This document shows, in pieces, positions 7,795-15,280 of a stretch of DNA of 26,380 bases (positions within the stretch are counted from its first letter, which is position 1; every line of letters starts with the position of its first letter). The notes beneath the pieces were generated by a model. The model did no database searches. It was not told the DNA's origin and worked only from the letters and a program-made list of their open reading frames with translations. The stretch spans positions 1 through 26,380 of the forward strand of contig CASGAK010000032.1 in NCBI GenBank assembly GCA_949299435.1, given 5' to 3'. The DNA comes from an uncultured bacterium. Lineage in GTDB: Bacteria > Cyanobacteriota > Vampirovibrionia > Gastranaerophilales > Gastranaerophilaceae. Made by a program: the position numbers and the translations under genes.

Positions 7795-8345
7795 TACTGC
7801 TCCAAAAGATTTTTGTCAGCATAGCCTATATAGGTAAGATTTCGGAAATATCCGTCAAAATCCAGCCCATAGCCTATTAAAAATTTATCATCGACATCAA
7901 ATCCGTAATAATCAGGTTCAATGTCAACTATTCTTGTACATTTTTTATCCAAAAGAGAACAGAATTTAGTCGATTTTGTCTTGAAATTACATTCCATAAA
8001 GTCCATTAAAAATTTTGCGGTTAATCCTTTATCTACTATATCTTCTATTATTAAAACATTTTTATTGTTTAAATCCGGCAGTTTTATATCTACAGCATTA
8101 ACTTTTCCACTTGATACTGTTCCTGAGCCGTAGCTAGAAAGGCGTATGAATTCCATTCTTAACGGCATATTTAGGTGTTTCACAAGGTCTGTCGCAAACA
8201 TAACAGCACCTTTCAATACGCATACAGCATAGACTTCTTCGCCATTATAGAACGCATTCATTTCTTTTGCTAATTCTTTTATTCTATTCTGTATCTGTTT
8301 TTCGCTGAATAATACTTTTAAATCACTTTCTTTTATTTGCATCAT
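7794..8345 (-). CDS. hpt: Hypoxanthine phosphoribosyltransferase
   Basis: A 183-aa type I phosphoribosyltransferase that salvages hypoxanthine and guanine with PRPP to give IMP and GMP. The PRPP loop reads LIIEDIVDKGLTA (98-110), the LKGA loop is at 44-47, the flexible loop SYGSGTVSSG is at 71-80, and the C-terminal purine/metal region is VDDKFLIGYGLDFDGYFRNL. In the PRPP motif a Lys stands where Thr or Ser is usual (EDI-D-T-G), a conservative oddity that does not remove the acidic pair. The start follows the tilS stop by one base, with GGAG inside the end of tilS. The tilS-hpt order is widely conserved in bacteria and supports both calls. Confidence 0.93.
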   Translation of the reverse strand: MMQIKESDLKVLFSEKQIQNRIKELAKEMNAFYNGEEVYAVCVLKGAVMFATDLVKHLNMPLRMEFIRLSSYGSGTVSSGKVNAVDIKLPDLNNKNVLIIEDIVDKGLTAKFLMDFMECNFKTKSTKFCSLLDKKCTRIVDIEPDYYGFDVDDKFLIGYGLDFDGYFRNLTYIGYADKNLLEQ

Positions 8346-8346
8346 T

Positions 8347-9660
8347 TTACTTCTCCATGTTAGTTAATTTTATCACATGCGTTGGGGTAGTGACAACTTT
8401 TATTTTTTCACTCAATCCTATGCCCGGTGCCCATAAAATTTCATTACCCCTAGCTAAGAAAATCAGTTTGTCTTTTTCATGTTGGGGAATTTTTTTTTCA
8501 TTTAGGTATTTTTTTAATTTTTGAGTTCCTCGCATGCCTAATGGCGAAATGATATCTCCAGGGAGTCTATGTCTTAAAGTCAAATCAGTAAAATCTTTTA
8601 AGTTGACATAGGCATATCTTTCCTTATCTTGGGGAAATTTTTCTGGAATATTATTTGTCTGTTCTATCGTAAAAATTTTATTTTCATATTTATAATTGCC
8701 GCATTCGGGTATTTTGATTTCAGAATTATTTATGATATTTTCGGTGATAATTTCGATTTTATTGCAATTTACATATAGCCACTTTTTATCCCCGATGGAA
8801 AGTGTTTTACCGCTTTTGGAATTTTTATTTTTGTGTATGAAATCAGCGGCTCTTTGAATTTTTTCTCGGTCATAATCTAAATAGTTTTTTATAAATAGAT
8901 TATATAAAAGTCTTTGCTGTAAAGAATTTGAATAATTCAAAAAATTAATTGTTTTATAAGGTTCTTCTAATTGTACTATATATTCTTCTATAATATTTTG
9001 TTCATTTTGGGCTATTTCGCAAAGTGAATTTATTGCATCTATTGCTTTGGAGTTTATTTTTTCAAATTCGGGCAGAATTTTCCCTCTGATTAAATTTCTT
9101 TTGTATTTTATATTCTTATTTGAGCTGTCATTATTGGGAGATAAGTTATTTTGCTCACAGTATAGCTCAATTTCAGACCTTTTTATGTCTAAAAGCGGTC
9201 TATAGAAAATTCCTCTTTTAGGTGCGATTCCCGAAAGTCCGTAGGTGCCTGTGCCTTTGGCTATTCTATATAAAATAGTTTCAGCATTATCATTTGCATT
9301 GTGTGCTGTTAATATTACATTAGAGCCGTATTTTTGTGCACATTCTTTAAAAAAGTCATAGCGGGCTTCTCTAGCTGCTGTCTCTGTTTTTTTTATGTCA
9401 GAAGAAAGTTTATTACTGTAAAATTCTATTCCTTTGCTTTCACAAAAAATCCGGCATTGCAATTCTTCTTTATCGCTTTCTTCTCCTCTCCAGTTATGAT
9501 TAAGGTGGATTGCGATTATATTTTTGGTGAGTTTGGATAAAATATCTAAAAGACACATAGAATCATATCCGCCTGAAAACGCTATTAATATAGGTTTATT
9601 CAGGGATAAAAGATTATATTTTTCCAAAAAATATTTAACTTTTTCAACTAAATTATCCAT
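8347..9660 (-). CDS. tilS: tRNA(Ile)-lysidine synthase
   Basis: TilS ligates lysine to the wobble cytidine (C34) of the CAU-anticodon isoleucine tRNA so that it reads AUA; it is essential in most bacteria. At 437 aa it has the N-type ATP-pyrophosphatase PP-loop SGGYDS at residues 29-34, then LNHNWRGEESDKE, and TAHNANDNAETILYRIAKGTG, the family signature. The ANH/TilS C-terminal domain (LTLRHRLPGD through KKIPQHEKDKLIFL) is present. The ATG shares its A with the TAA stop of the upstream Clp_N gene (TAATG), so it is translationally coupled. AUA codons are common in this AT-rich window, consistent with a need for this enzyme. Confidence 0.95.
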   Translation of the reverse strand: MDNLVEKVKYFLEKYNLLSLNKPILIAFSGGYDSMCLLDILSKLTKNIIAIHLNHNWRGEESDKEELQCRIFCESKGIEFYSNKLSSDIKKTETAAREARYDFFKECAQKYGSNVILTAHNANDNAETILYRIAKGTGTYGLSGIAPKRGIFYRPLLDIKRSEIELYCEQNNLSPNNDSSNKNIKYKRNLIRGKILPEFEKINSKAIDAINSLCEIAQNEQNIIEEYIVQLEEPYKTINFLNYSNSLQQRLLYNLFIKNYLDYDREKIQRAADFIHKNKNSKSGKTLSIGDKKWLYVNCNKIEIITENIINNSEIKIPECGNYKYENKIFTIEQTNNIPEKFPQDKERYAYVNLKDFTDLTLRHRLPGDIISPLGMRGTQKLKKYLNEKKIPQHEKDKLIFLARGNEILWAPGIGLSEKIKVVTTPTHVIKLTNMEK

Positions 9661-11039
9661 TATGAATTATTTGAATTTGCAAGTCGTTGTTGGATTTTTA
9701 TACCTTCTTTTATTTCCACGGCATCGACTCCTAGCTGTTCCAGTGCTTTCATTGCAAGACAACTGGGCTCATAAGTAAGAGCAAGAAGCATATTTTCAGA
9801 GCCAATGCGAGTTTTATTTTCTGATTTTGCCAGCTCCCATGCTTTTTCCAAAACCCTTTTGGCTCGTTTGGTAAAGACTATTTCCCTGTCAAAATATTCG
9901 TTTCCAAAGCCTATCAGTTGTTCTACTTCTTTTCTTGCGTCTTTTATATTAATTTCCAGTTCGCTTAATACTTGAGCTCCAAGTCCGGTTGCTTCACCTA
10001 TTATTCCCAAAAGAAACATTTCAGTGCCGACGATGTTTCTTCCAAGACGACGAGCTTCCTCTTTTGCAAGTCTTAGAATTGTCAACGTCTCGGGCATTTG
10101 CTTTTCTATAGGTTTAATTATTGAGTGTGCAACATCATCATCGTTTATTTTTAATTCTTTTAAAATATCATAAGCAATTCCTTGTTTAGCTTTTAGTACA
10201 CCCAAGACGATATGCTCGGGTAAAACGACTGAGGAGCCTAATTCTTTTGCTGTTTGAAGTGCCAAATTCATAGTTCTAAAGGCATTAGGAGTAAATATAA
10301 TTTGGCGGTTTTCGTATTCTGACTGTCGGGATTGAATATTTGACAGCTTTTCTTCAAATTTTTCAGCTGTAATTCCATAATTTGCAAGAATTTGAGAAAG
10401 TTCGGAATTTTTATCTTCCAATATGGAAGATATTATTTGCTCTGTACCCAAAATTTCGTAATTTGAGGCTGATAATTTTGCTACAGCTCTTTCAAATACC
10501 TTTGAGGATTCTTCACTGTCAAATATAGCATCTGTTTTAGAGGTTATATTGTTTTCATTTTCTTTGTTATCATCAACTTCAGGGTGGTACAATCTTTTGG
10601 TTTTTCGCTGAACTAACTTTTCAAGTAAAATCTTGGATTTTACCACATCGAATCCTAAAATTTCTAAAATCCTTACGTTGTTTGATTTGCGATCATTTAG
10701 TACGGAAAGAAATAAATGTTCATATAAAATTGAAGGATTACCGGATTTGTTTGCCAAATCAAGTGCGTTTTTCAAAATTTCTTTCAAATGCTGACTGAAT
10801 ACGGGTGTTTTACCGGTACTTATGTTATGGTCAATATTCAGACTCTCTTTTACTTCTTTTAATAAATTTTCGTAAGTAATATTGTATGTTTTGAAAATTT
10901 TTAGGGGGATTCCTTTCGCTTCTAAAAATAATCCCAGTAAAAGATGTTCTGATACTATGTTTGCTGAATGCATTTCGTTTGCACATTTTTGGGCTGTGCT
11001 TACTACATTTATTGCTTTTTCCGTAAATTTCTCTAACAA
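9660..11039 (-). CDS. Protein of three Clp_N domains (six Clp repeats) without ATPase
   Basis: A 459-aa protein made almost entirely of Clp repeats, the helical modules that form the N-domain of ClpA/ClpC/ClpB and bind substrates or adaptors. I see six units: about 5-67, 81-144, 176-238, 249-312, 317-377 and 389-450, each with the HLLLGL- or EHIVLGVL-like core preceded by a helix such as NALDLA or ALQTAKELG. Pairs form three Clp_N domains, with an acidic linker at about 150-180. There is no Walker A, Walker B or other AAA+ motif. Plastid ClpT and actinobacterial ClpC-like single-domain proteins are known stand-alone Clp_N proteins; three in tandem is unusual. The start appears to be TTG one base after the DUF1292 stop. 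Function is not known; a substrate-delivery or inhibitory partner of a Clp ATPase or of ClpP is an inference. Confidence 0.85.
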   Translation of the reverse strand: MLEKFTEKAINVVSTAQKCANEMHSANIVSEHLLLGLFLEAKGIPLKIFKTYNITYENLLKEVKESLNIDHNISTGKTPVFSQHLKEILKNALDLANKSGNPSILYEHLFLSVLNDRKSNNVRILEILGFDVVKSKILLEKLVQRKTKRLYHPEVDDNKENENNITSKTDAIFDSEESSKVFERAVAKLSASNYEILGTEQIISSILEDKNSELSQILANYGITAEKFEEKLSNIQSRQSEYENRQIIFTPNAFRTMNLALQTAKELGSSVVLPEHIVLGVLKAKQGIAYDILKELKINDDDVAHSIIKPIEKQMPETLTILRLAKEEARRLGRNIVGTEMFLLGIIGEATGLGAQVLSELEINIKDARKEVEQLIGFGNEYFDREIVFTKRAKRVLEKAWELAKSENKTRIGSENMLLALTYEPSCLAMKALEQLGVDAVEIKEGIKIQQRLANSNNS

Positions 11040-11040
11040 A

Positions 11041-11316
11041 TTATTCTTCCTCGTCTTCGTCTTCTAAAGTTTTTATGAATTCTTCTACTTTGTTAAATTC
11101 TTCTTCATCTTCGATTTCTTCGAATAAATAGTCTTCACCGTTTTGTGTAAGTCGCATAAGAACGATTTCAGCATCTTCACTGTCTTCTTCGGTGTCTGCT
11201 GGAAGAAGAAGTGCATATTCTTGATTATCTACTTCTACTATATCAAATAGTTCAAAGTTAATTACGTTACCTTCTTCGTCGATTGTCTCTATTATTTGTT
11301 TTTCTTCTTTTTCCAT
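11041..11316 (-). CDS. DUF1292 family acidic protein (YrzB-like)
   Basis: A very acidic 91-aa protein matching DUF1292: EEGNVINFELFDIVEVDNQEYALLLP, then EIVLMRL, then a Glu/Asp-rich tail ending DEDEEE. The family is widespread in Firmicutes, often adjacent to ruvX and alaS; its function is not established. Here it lies 24 nt after ruvX and one base before the Clp_N gene, keeping the ruvX-DUF1292 order. A good Shine-Dalgarno (AAAGGAGAT) precedes the ATG. Confidence 0.85.
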   Translation of the reverse strand: MEKEEKQIIETIDEEGNVINFELFDIVEVDNQEYALLLPADTEEDSEDAEIVLMRLTQNGEDYLFEEIEDEEEFNKVEEFIKTLEDEDEEE

Positions 11317-11340
11317 GTTTATCTCCTTTTATTTGTGTTT

Positions 11341-11748
11341 TTAATCTTTTTTTCTGCTAAGGTATTGTTCCAGTATAATACAAGCACTTTCTATATCAAC
11401 CAGTCCTTTGTCTTTTTTGAAGTCTATTTTTCGATTTCTCAAATTTTCTTCTGCTGTATTTGAGGTTAGTCTTTCGTCTTCAAAAATAATATCATAACCT
11501 GCAAGTTTTGAGGCAAAATCTTTACAATCTTTTGCTTGGGGACCTATTGTACCGTCCATGTTTATCGGGAGTCCTACTACGATTTTTTCAACGTGGTTTT
11601 CTTTTGCGATTTTTAAAATTTTTTCCACAGCTTCATTTTCAGGTTCCCTTGGAATATAGGAATGCCCGTTTGCTATCATGAGTAAAAAATCGCTTAGAGC
11701 AATCCCTATTCTTTTTGTACCTACATCTAACGCCATTATTTTATACAT
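11341..11748 (-). CDS. ruvX: Putative pre-16S rRNA nuclease RuvX (YqgF)
   Basis: A 135-aa RNase H-fold nuclease, the usual length of YqgF/RuvX, which processes the 5' end of 16S rRNA in some bacteria and was once proposed as a Holliday-junction resolvase. The catalytic-type acidic residues are visible: D8 in MALDVGTKRIG, the EDERLTS motif at 90-96, and D118 in VDIESACIILEQYL. KIVVGLPINMDGTIG (55-69) is the conserved loop. The start overlaps the end of the HEAT-like gene by 8 nt, implying coupled translation. The neighbouring DUF1292 gene supports the identity. Confidence 0.93.
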   Translation of the reverse strand: MYKIMALDVGTKRIGIALSDFLLMIANGHSYIPREPENEAVEKILKIAKENHVEKIVVGLPINMDGTIGPQAKDCKDFASKLAGYDIIFEDERLTSNTAEENLRNRKIDFKKDKGLVDIESACIILEQYLSRKKD

Positions 11749-13342
11749 TTTGCACCCACCTGCTCTCTATAATTTTAATTATATAGTCGAGTTCATTAAG
11801 GCTGAATTTGCCATCATTTAGTTCGGTATTATATTTTAATGTGAAATAATATTCATAGATGCTTTTTCTTAGGATATTTTTCAAAAATTCATCTTTTAGT
11901 TCTGCACTTTTATAGAGTCCATATATTAGTTCAGCATCATCGGTTTTATTTGTTAAAAATTTCAGATATGCACAATTTAGTATGCGTTCACTCCAAACAG
12001 AACGTTCTTCAGGATAAAATATTGTGTTTAGGTATAAGTTTATGATTTTGTCAAAATCTATTTTGTAATCATTGTTTTGTAATCTGGTATTTAATACTTC
12101 AATCATTTCGTCAAATTCATCGCTGTATGAGTAGTCAAGAAACCAGTGTTGTGTAAATTCGTCTGTACATAGTCTTTCCAAATCTTTTTTATCAGGAGCT
12201 TTAGAAGAAATTCTTTGAGATAAAAATTCTTCTATATCAAGATTTTCAGGTTCTATGTCTGCCAAAAGATTTTTCCAGCAGATATATTCGTATGGATATT
12301 TGTCATTAAGTTTTTCTGCATTTATCAAAATTGTTTTAAATGATTCAGGTGATATGTGCAAAATAGTTTCGTCCTGACAAAATCTTTCAATAATTTTATC
12401 GCATTCAAATTTTGATATATCGTTAAATCCGAAACAGTCTTTTATTCCGGTGTAATCATCTATTACTACTGCTACAAATTGTATTCTTTCATCTGGTTTT
12501 TCTCTTGTAAAAATAAGTGCTTGATTACCATGACCATCGGGGTATGTAAGACAAAAAATGTATGGTTTTGTATCCGCCAAAAGGTTTTTGTAAAATATAT
12601 GTGTATTGTCTTCTCTAATTCCTGACAGTTTCAATTGAGAAAGATTTTTTTTGATTGCAGGTATCAAATCTTCTTTTGAATATTTTAAATATTCATTAAG
12701 TGCGTGATATGCAAGTTGAGATTTTGAGGTTCCTAGTAACTCCAGGGCGGATTTTCCTTCTTCTGAATACGGGTTTGATAGAAATACTGGAATTAGAATA
12801 TTTGCAAGGGCATCTTCACTGTAATCTTTACCTAAAGATTGAAGCAATGTAAGTTTATCCTCTGTATTTAGAGAGTTTATAAAATCTAAAAAGTCAATTT
12901 GGACTTCAGGATTTATTATTGCATTTTTCAGCAATACCTTTGTATCATGATCTACCAATTCTTCTTCATTTTCTAAAAATTTACCATATTCATCATATGT
13001 CCAAGTAGAATCCAAATCTCTTAGAAAGTTGAGAACTACAATTTTTGTTTCATTCGATACCAAATTGCTTTTCAGCATTGCCCATAAGTGAGCGGTTAAT
13101 TCATCTTTGGGAGTATATCTTTCTAACAATATTCTTAGTATATGCTCATTTGATTGCTTTGCATTGTTTAGCTCTTTATATAAAATTTTTGTTATTATTT
13201 TTTTATCATTCTGAGCATCCAGCACATCAACGTTAAGATTTTTAAGGCAGGCAAAATCTTTTATCTCGCTGAATTTGGTTATTATATCAGAAATAATTGT
13301 CTTAATTTCAAACGGATTAAGCTGTTTGATTAAATCTGTCAT
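11741..13342 (-). CDS. HEAT-like helical-repeat protein of unknown function
   Basis: A 533-aa soluble protein, mostly helical. Residues 45-235 show HEAT/ARM-like repeats (AHLWAMLKSNLVSNETKIVVL; ILIPVFLSNPYSEEGKSALELL; AYHALNEYL). A central segment at about 250-325 looks like an alpha/beta domain (KPYIFCLTYPDGHGNQALIFT, RIQFVAVVIDDYTGIKDCFGF). The C-terminal 200 residues are again helical. I recognise no catalytic motif. It overlaps the upstream zinc-finger gene by 4 nt (ATGA) and ruvX by 8 nt, so all three are translated together. A scaffold or adaptor role would fit its fold and context but is inference. Confidence 0.75.
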   Translation of the reverse strand: MTDLIKQLNPFEIKTIISDIITKFSEIKDFACLKNLNVDVLDAQNDKKIITKILYKELNNAKQSNEHILRILLERYTPKDELTAHLWAMLKSNLVSNETKIVVLNFLRDLDSTWTYDEYGKFLENEEELVDHDTKVLLKNAIINPEVQIDFLDFINSLNTEDKLTLLQSLGKDYSEDALANILIPVFLSNPYSEEGKSALELLGTSKSQLAYHALNEYLKYSKEDLIPAIKKNLSQLKLSGIREDNTHIFYKNLLADTKPYIFCLTYPDGHGNQALIFTREKPDERIQFVAVVIDDYTGIKDCFGFNDISKFECDKIIERFCQDETILHISPESFKTILINAEKLNDKYPYEYICWKNLLADIEPENLDIEEFLSQRISSKAPDKKDLERLCTDEFTQHWFLDYSYSDEFDEMIEVLNTRLQNNDYKIDFDKIINLYLNTIFYPEERSVWSERILNCAYLKFLTNKTDDAELIYGLYKSAELKDEFLKNILRKSIYEYYFTLKYNTELNDGKFSLNELDYIIKIIESRWVQNV

Positions 13343-13620
13343 CGTCTTGCTTTCCCCCAGAACGCATCAAGAATTTTTTGTGCATCTGCTGAAGGCATTC
13401 TATCGTTTAAAATTAAGTATTGCACAGCAATCATTGCACATTCTGAACATATATTTACTCCCGGTCCTTTGACCATTTTTAACACTTGTGTGTTAGGTCG
13501 TCCGCAAAAACTGCAATATACAGGCTCTACAGACTTGTCATCACCGTCGTTTATTTCAGTATCTGATTTATGCGAATGCTCTCTTTTTTCTCCTAATCTT
13601 ATTACTTTTTCTTCAGACAT
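13339..13620 (-). CDS. Stand-alone ClpX-type C4 zinc-finger protein
   Basis: A 93-aa protein whose residues 34-72 match the ClpX zinc-binding domain (zf-C4_ClpX): C36-x2-C39 in YCSFCGR, 18 intervening residues, then C58-x2-C61 in VNICSECAMIAVQYL. The spacing equals that of ClpX, where this domain dimerises and binds adaptors and substrates. The residues between also match (KMVKGPGVNIC against the ClpX pattern KLIAGPxVYIC). The AAA+ domain that follows in ClpX is absent; the protein ends after DAFWGKARR. The first 30 residues are charged and probably disordered. AGGAG lies 8 nt before the ATG, and it is the first gene of the eight-gene operon. It could compete with ClpX for adaptors or deliver clients to it; both are inferences. 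Confidence 0.85.
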   Translation of the reverse strand: MSEEKVIRLGEKREHSHKSDTEINDGDDKSVEPVYCSFCGRPNTQVLKMVKGPGVNICSECAMIAVQYLILNDRMPSADAQKILDAFWGKARR

Positions 13621-13744
13621 CAGATTTCTCCTTGTTTTGGTTTGTATGCCATCTTTATATTTTGTTACAAATTGTTTGTTCTAAAAATAGTTTACTTGGA
13701 CGGTTTATATTTTTCATGTTAATTGTAACTTAAATTTATAAAAT

Positions 13745-13773
13745 TTGCCAAATATTTATGCTTATTTTATAAT
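13745..13773 (+). promoter_or_regulatory. Strong promoter of the TPR lipoprotein-lgt unit
   Basis: TTGCCA (13745-13750), a 17-bp spacer and a perfect TATAAT (13768-13773). The start near 13780 leaves a leader of about 33 nt with GAGGG at 13798-13802. It lies in the 192-bp divergent gap opposite the zinc-finger operon, whose own promoter I could not place with confidence. Confidence 0.7.
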
Positions 13774-13812
13774 TAAGTTAACAACCGTTAATAATATGAG
13801 GGTGATGAGGCT

Positions 13813-14430
13813 ATGAAAAAAGCACTTTTGCTTGTAAGTGTATTATTTATATCAGTTATATCAACAGCTTGTATTAACAGATATGCAGTACAGGAGCTTA
13901 ACAATACAGCTAAGGCATATCTACAGCAAGGTGATTACCAAAATGCTATTGAACGTTTAAAATCCAGCGTTGATTTAGATGATTCAATTTTTGAATCGCA
14001 TTATAATTTAGCTATTGCTTATACGCATGCTGAAGATTACGTAAATGCTATTAAATCTTACAAAAAAGCTATTGCACTAAATCCCGATTATGCTGATGCG
14101 TATTTTTCTTTAGCTGTTGCAGAAGAAGATTTTTCTGTAGATCTTGCTAAAGGTGTTCTGAATCTTGATGAAAAGGGTAATCCTGTTAAAGTTGATGAGG
14201 AAACTCTTGCAAAACAAGAAAAAATTGAGCTGACTCCTATTGAGCAGGAAAAGATTAATTCGCTTTTGGCTGATGCTGTTAAAAATTATAACCTGTATCT
14301 TGAAAAAGGTGTTGATATACAAGATAAAGATGAAGTGCAGGAAAAAATTGACAGCCTGATAGAGGAACAATACAATAATAAAAATATTGACGGTTCTACT
14401 GAAGAAATTTCTCAACAATCTGATATGTAG
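13813..14430 (+). CDS. TPR-repeat lipoprotein
   Basis: A 205-aa exported protein. Residues 1-20 form a signal peptide ending ISTAC, with C20 as probable lipidation site; Ser at -3 makes the lipobox imperfect. Two clear tetratricopeptide repeats follow: NNTAKAYLQQGDYQNAIERL with its partner helix (about 30-63), and SHYNLAIAYTHAEDYVNAI with KSYKKAIALNPDYADAYFSL (about 64-100). The rest is acidic and Gln/Lys-rich with a Glu-Asp tail. TPRs imply protein binding, perhaps in envelope assembly, but no specific role is visible. lgt, the enzyme that would lipidate it, starts 9 nt after its stop, a telling pairing. GAGGG 10 nt upstream sets the start. Confidence 0.8.
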   Translation: MKKALLLVSVLFISVISTACINRYAVQELNNTAKAYLQQGDYQNAIERLKSSVDLDDSIFESHYNLAIAYTHAEDYVNAIKSYKKAIALNPDYADAYFSLAVAEEDFSVDLAKGVLNLDEKGNPVKVDEETLAKQEKIELTPIEQEKINSLLADAVKNYNLYLEKGVDIQDKDEVQEKIDSLIEEQYNNKNIDGSTEEISQQSDM

Positions 14431-14439
14431 GGGATTTTT

Positions 14440-15249
14440 ATGATTATACAATCTCCTGGAGATGTTGCTTTTACAATATTTGGTTTTCCTGTTTATTTTT
14501 ACGGTATTATATTAGCTTTTGCCTGTTTGCTTGCGGTATATACTGCAAAGGTTATATATTCAAAAATATATTCTGATAATAAAAGTTCAGTAATTTGGGA
14601 GATGGCTCCTTTTGTTGTTATTGCTGGTATTATAGGGGCAAGATTATATTATTGTCTTATCAACTTTTTCTATTATTTTAATAACCCTATTGAAATTTTT
14701 TATATAAGGGGTGGGGGATTATCTATTCATGGTGGAATTATTGCTGGAATAATTGCCATTTTTTTCTGTGCAAAAAAGTATAAGGTTTCTTTTTTAAGAC
14801 TTTTAGATGTATTTGCTGTCGGAACTGTCTTAGCTCAAAGCCTCGGGAGATGGGGAAATTTCTTTAATAATGAGGCCTTTGGTCTGCCTGCAAATTCCTT
14901 TATAAAATTATTTATTCCCATTGCAAAAAGACCTGATCTTTTTATAGGTTATCAATATTTTCACCCTACTTTTTTATATGAAAGTGTGTTGGACTTTTTA
15001 ATTTTTTTAATTCTTTTGGTTGTTATTAAAAAATATGGTAAGAAAATTGAAGGACTTACCCTTGCCGTATACTTATTATTATATTCTATTGTAAGATTTT
15101 TTGTAGAAGCTATAAGAGTTGACAGTGCACTTAACTTAGGAACATTGCATATAGCTCAGCTTGTGTCTGTTCTGCTTTTTGTATTTTCAATAATATTGTC
15201 TATTATCTTTATTTATAGATATGTGAAATATAATAATAATTGTAATTGA
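14440..15249 (+). CDS. lgt: Prolipoprotein diacylglyceryl transferase
   Basis: Lgt transfers diacylglycerol from phosphatidylglycerol to the lipobox cysteine of prolipoproteins in the inner membrane. At 269 aa it is of normal length with about seven membrane helices. The signature GRWGNFFNNEAFG is near residues 144-156, with GGGLSIHGGIIAG (about 90-102, including the functional His), GARLYYCL (residues 67-74), and HPTFLYES near 178. The C-terminal helix contains IVRFFVEAIRVD. AGGGG 6 nt upstream sets the ATG. It follows the TPR lipoprotein in one unit. Confidence 0.96.
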   Translation: MIIQSPGDVAFTIFGFPVYFYGIILAFACLLAVYTAKVIYSKIYSDNKSSVIWEMAPFVVIAGIIGARLYYCLINFFYYFNNPIEIFYIRGGGLSIHGGIIAGIIAIFFCAKKYKVSFLRLLDVFAVGTVLAQSLGRWGNFFNNEAFGLPANSFIKLFIPIAKRPDLFIGYQYFHPTFLYESVLDFLIFLILLVVIKKYGKKIEGLTLAVYLLLYSIVRFFVEAIRVDSALNLGTLHIAQLVSVLLFVFSIILSIIFIYRYVKYNNNCN

Positions 15250-15280
15250 TTTTTTTATAATTTAATGATTTGATATTTGC

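Noticed and set aside
15256..15261. A perfect TATAAT just before the MFS gene.
   Set aside because: No -35 box lies at the right distance and the region is AT-rich; it may be chance, and the gene may simply be read through from lgt.
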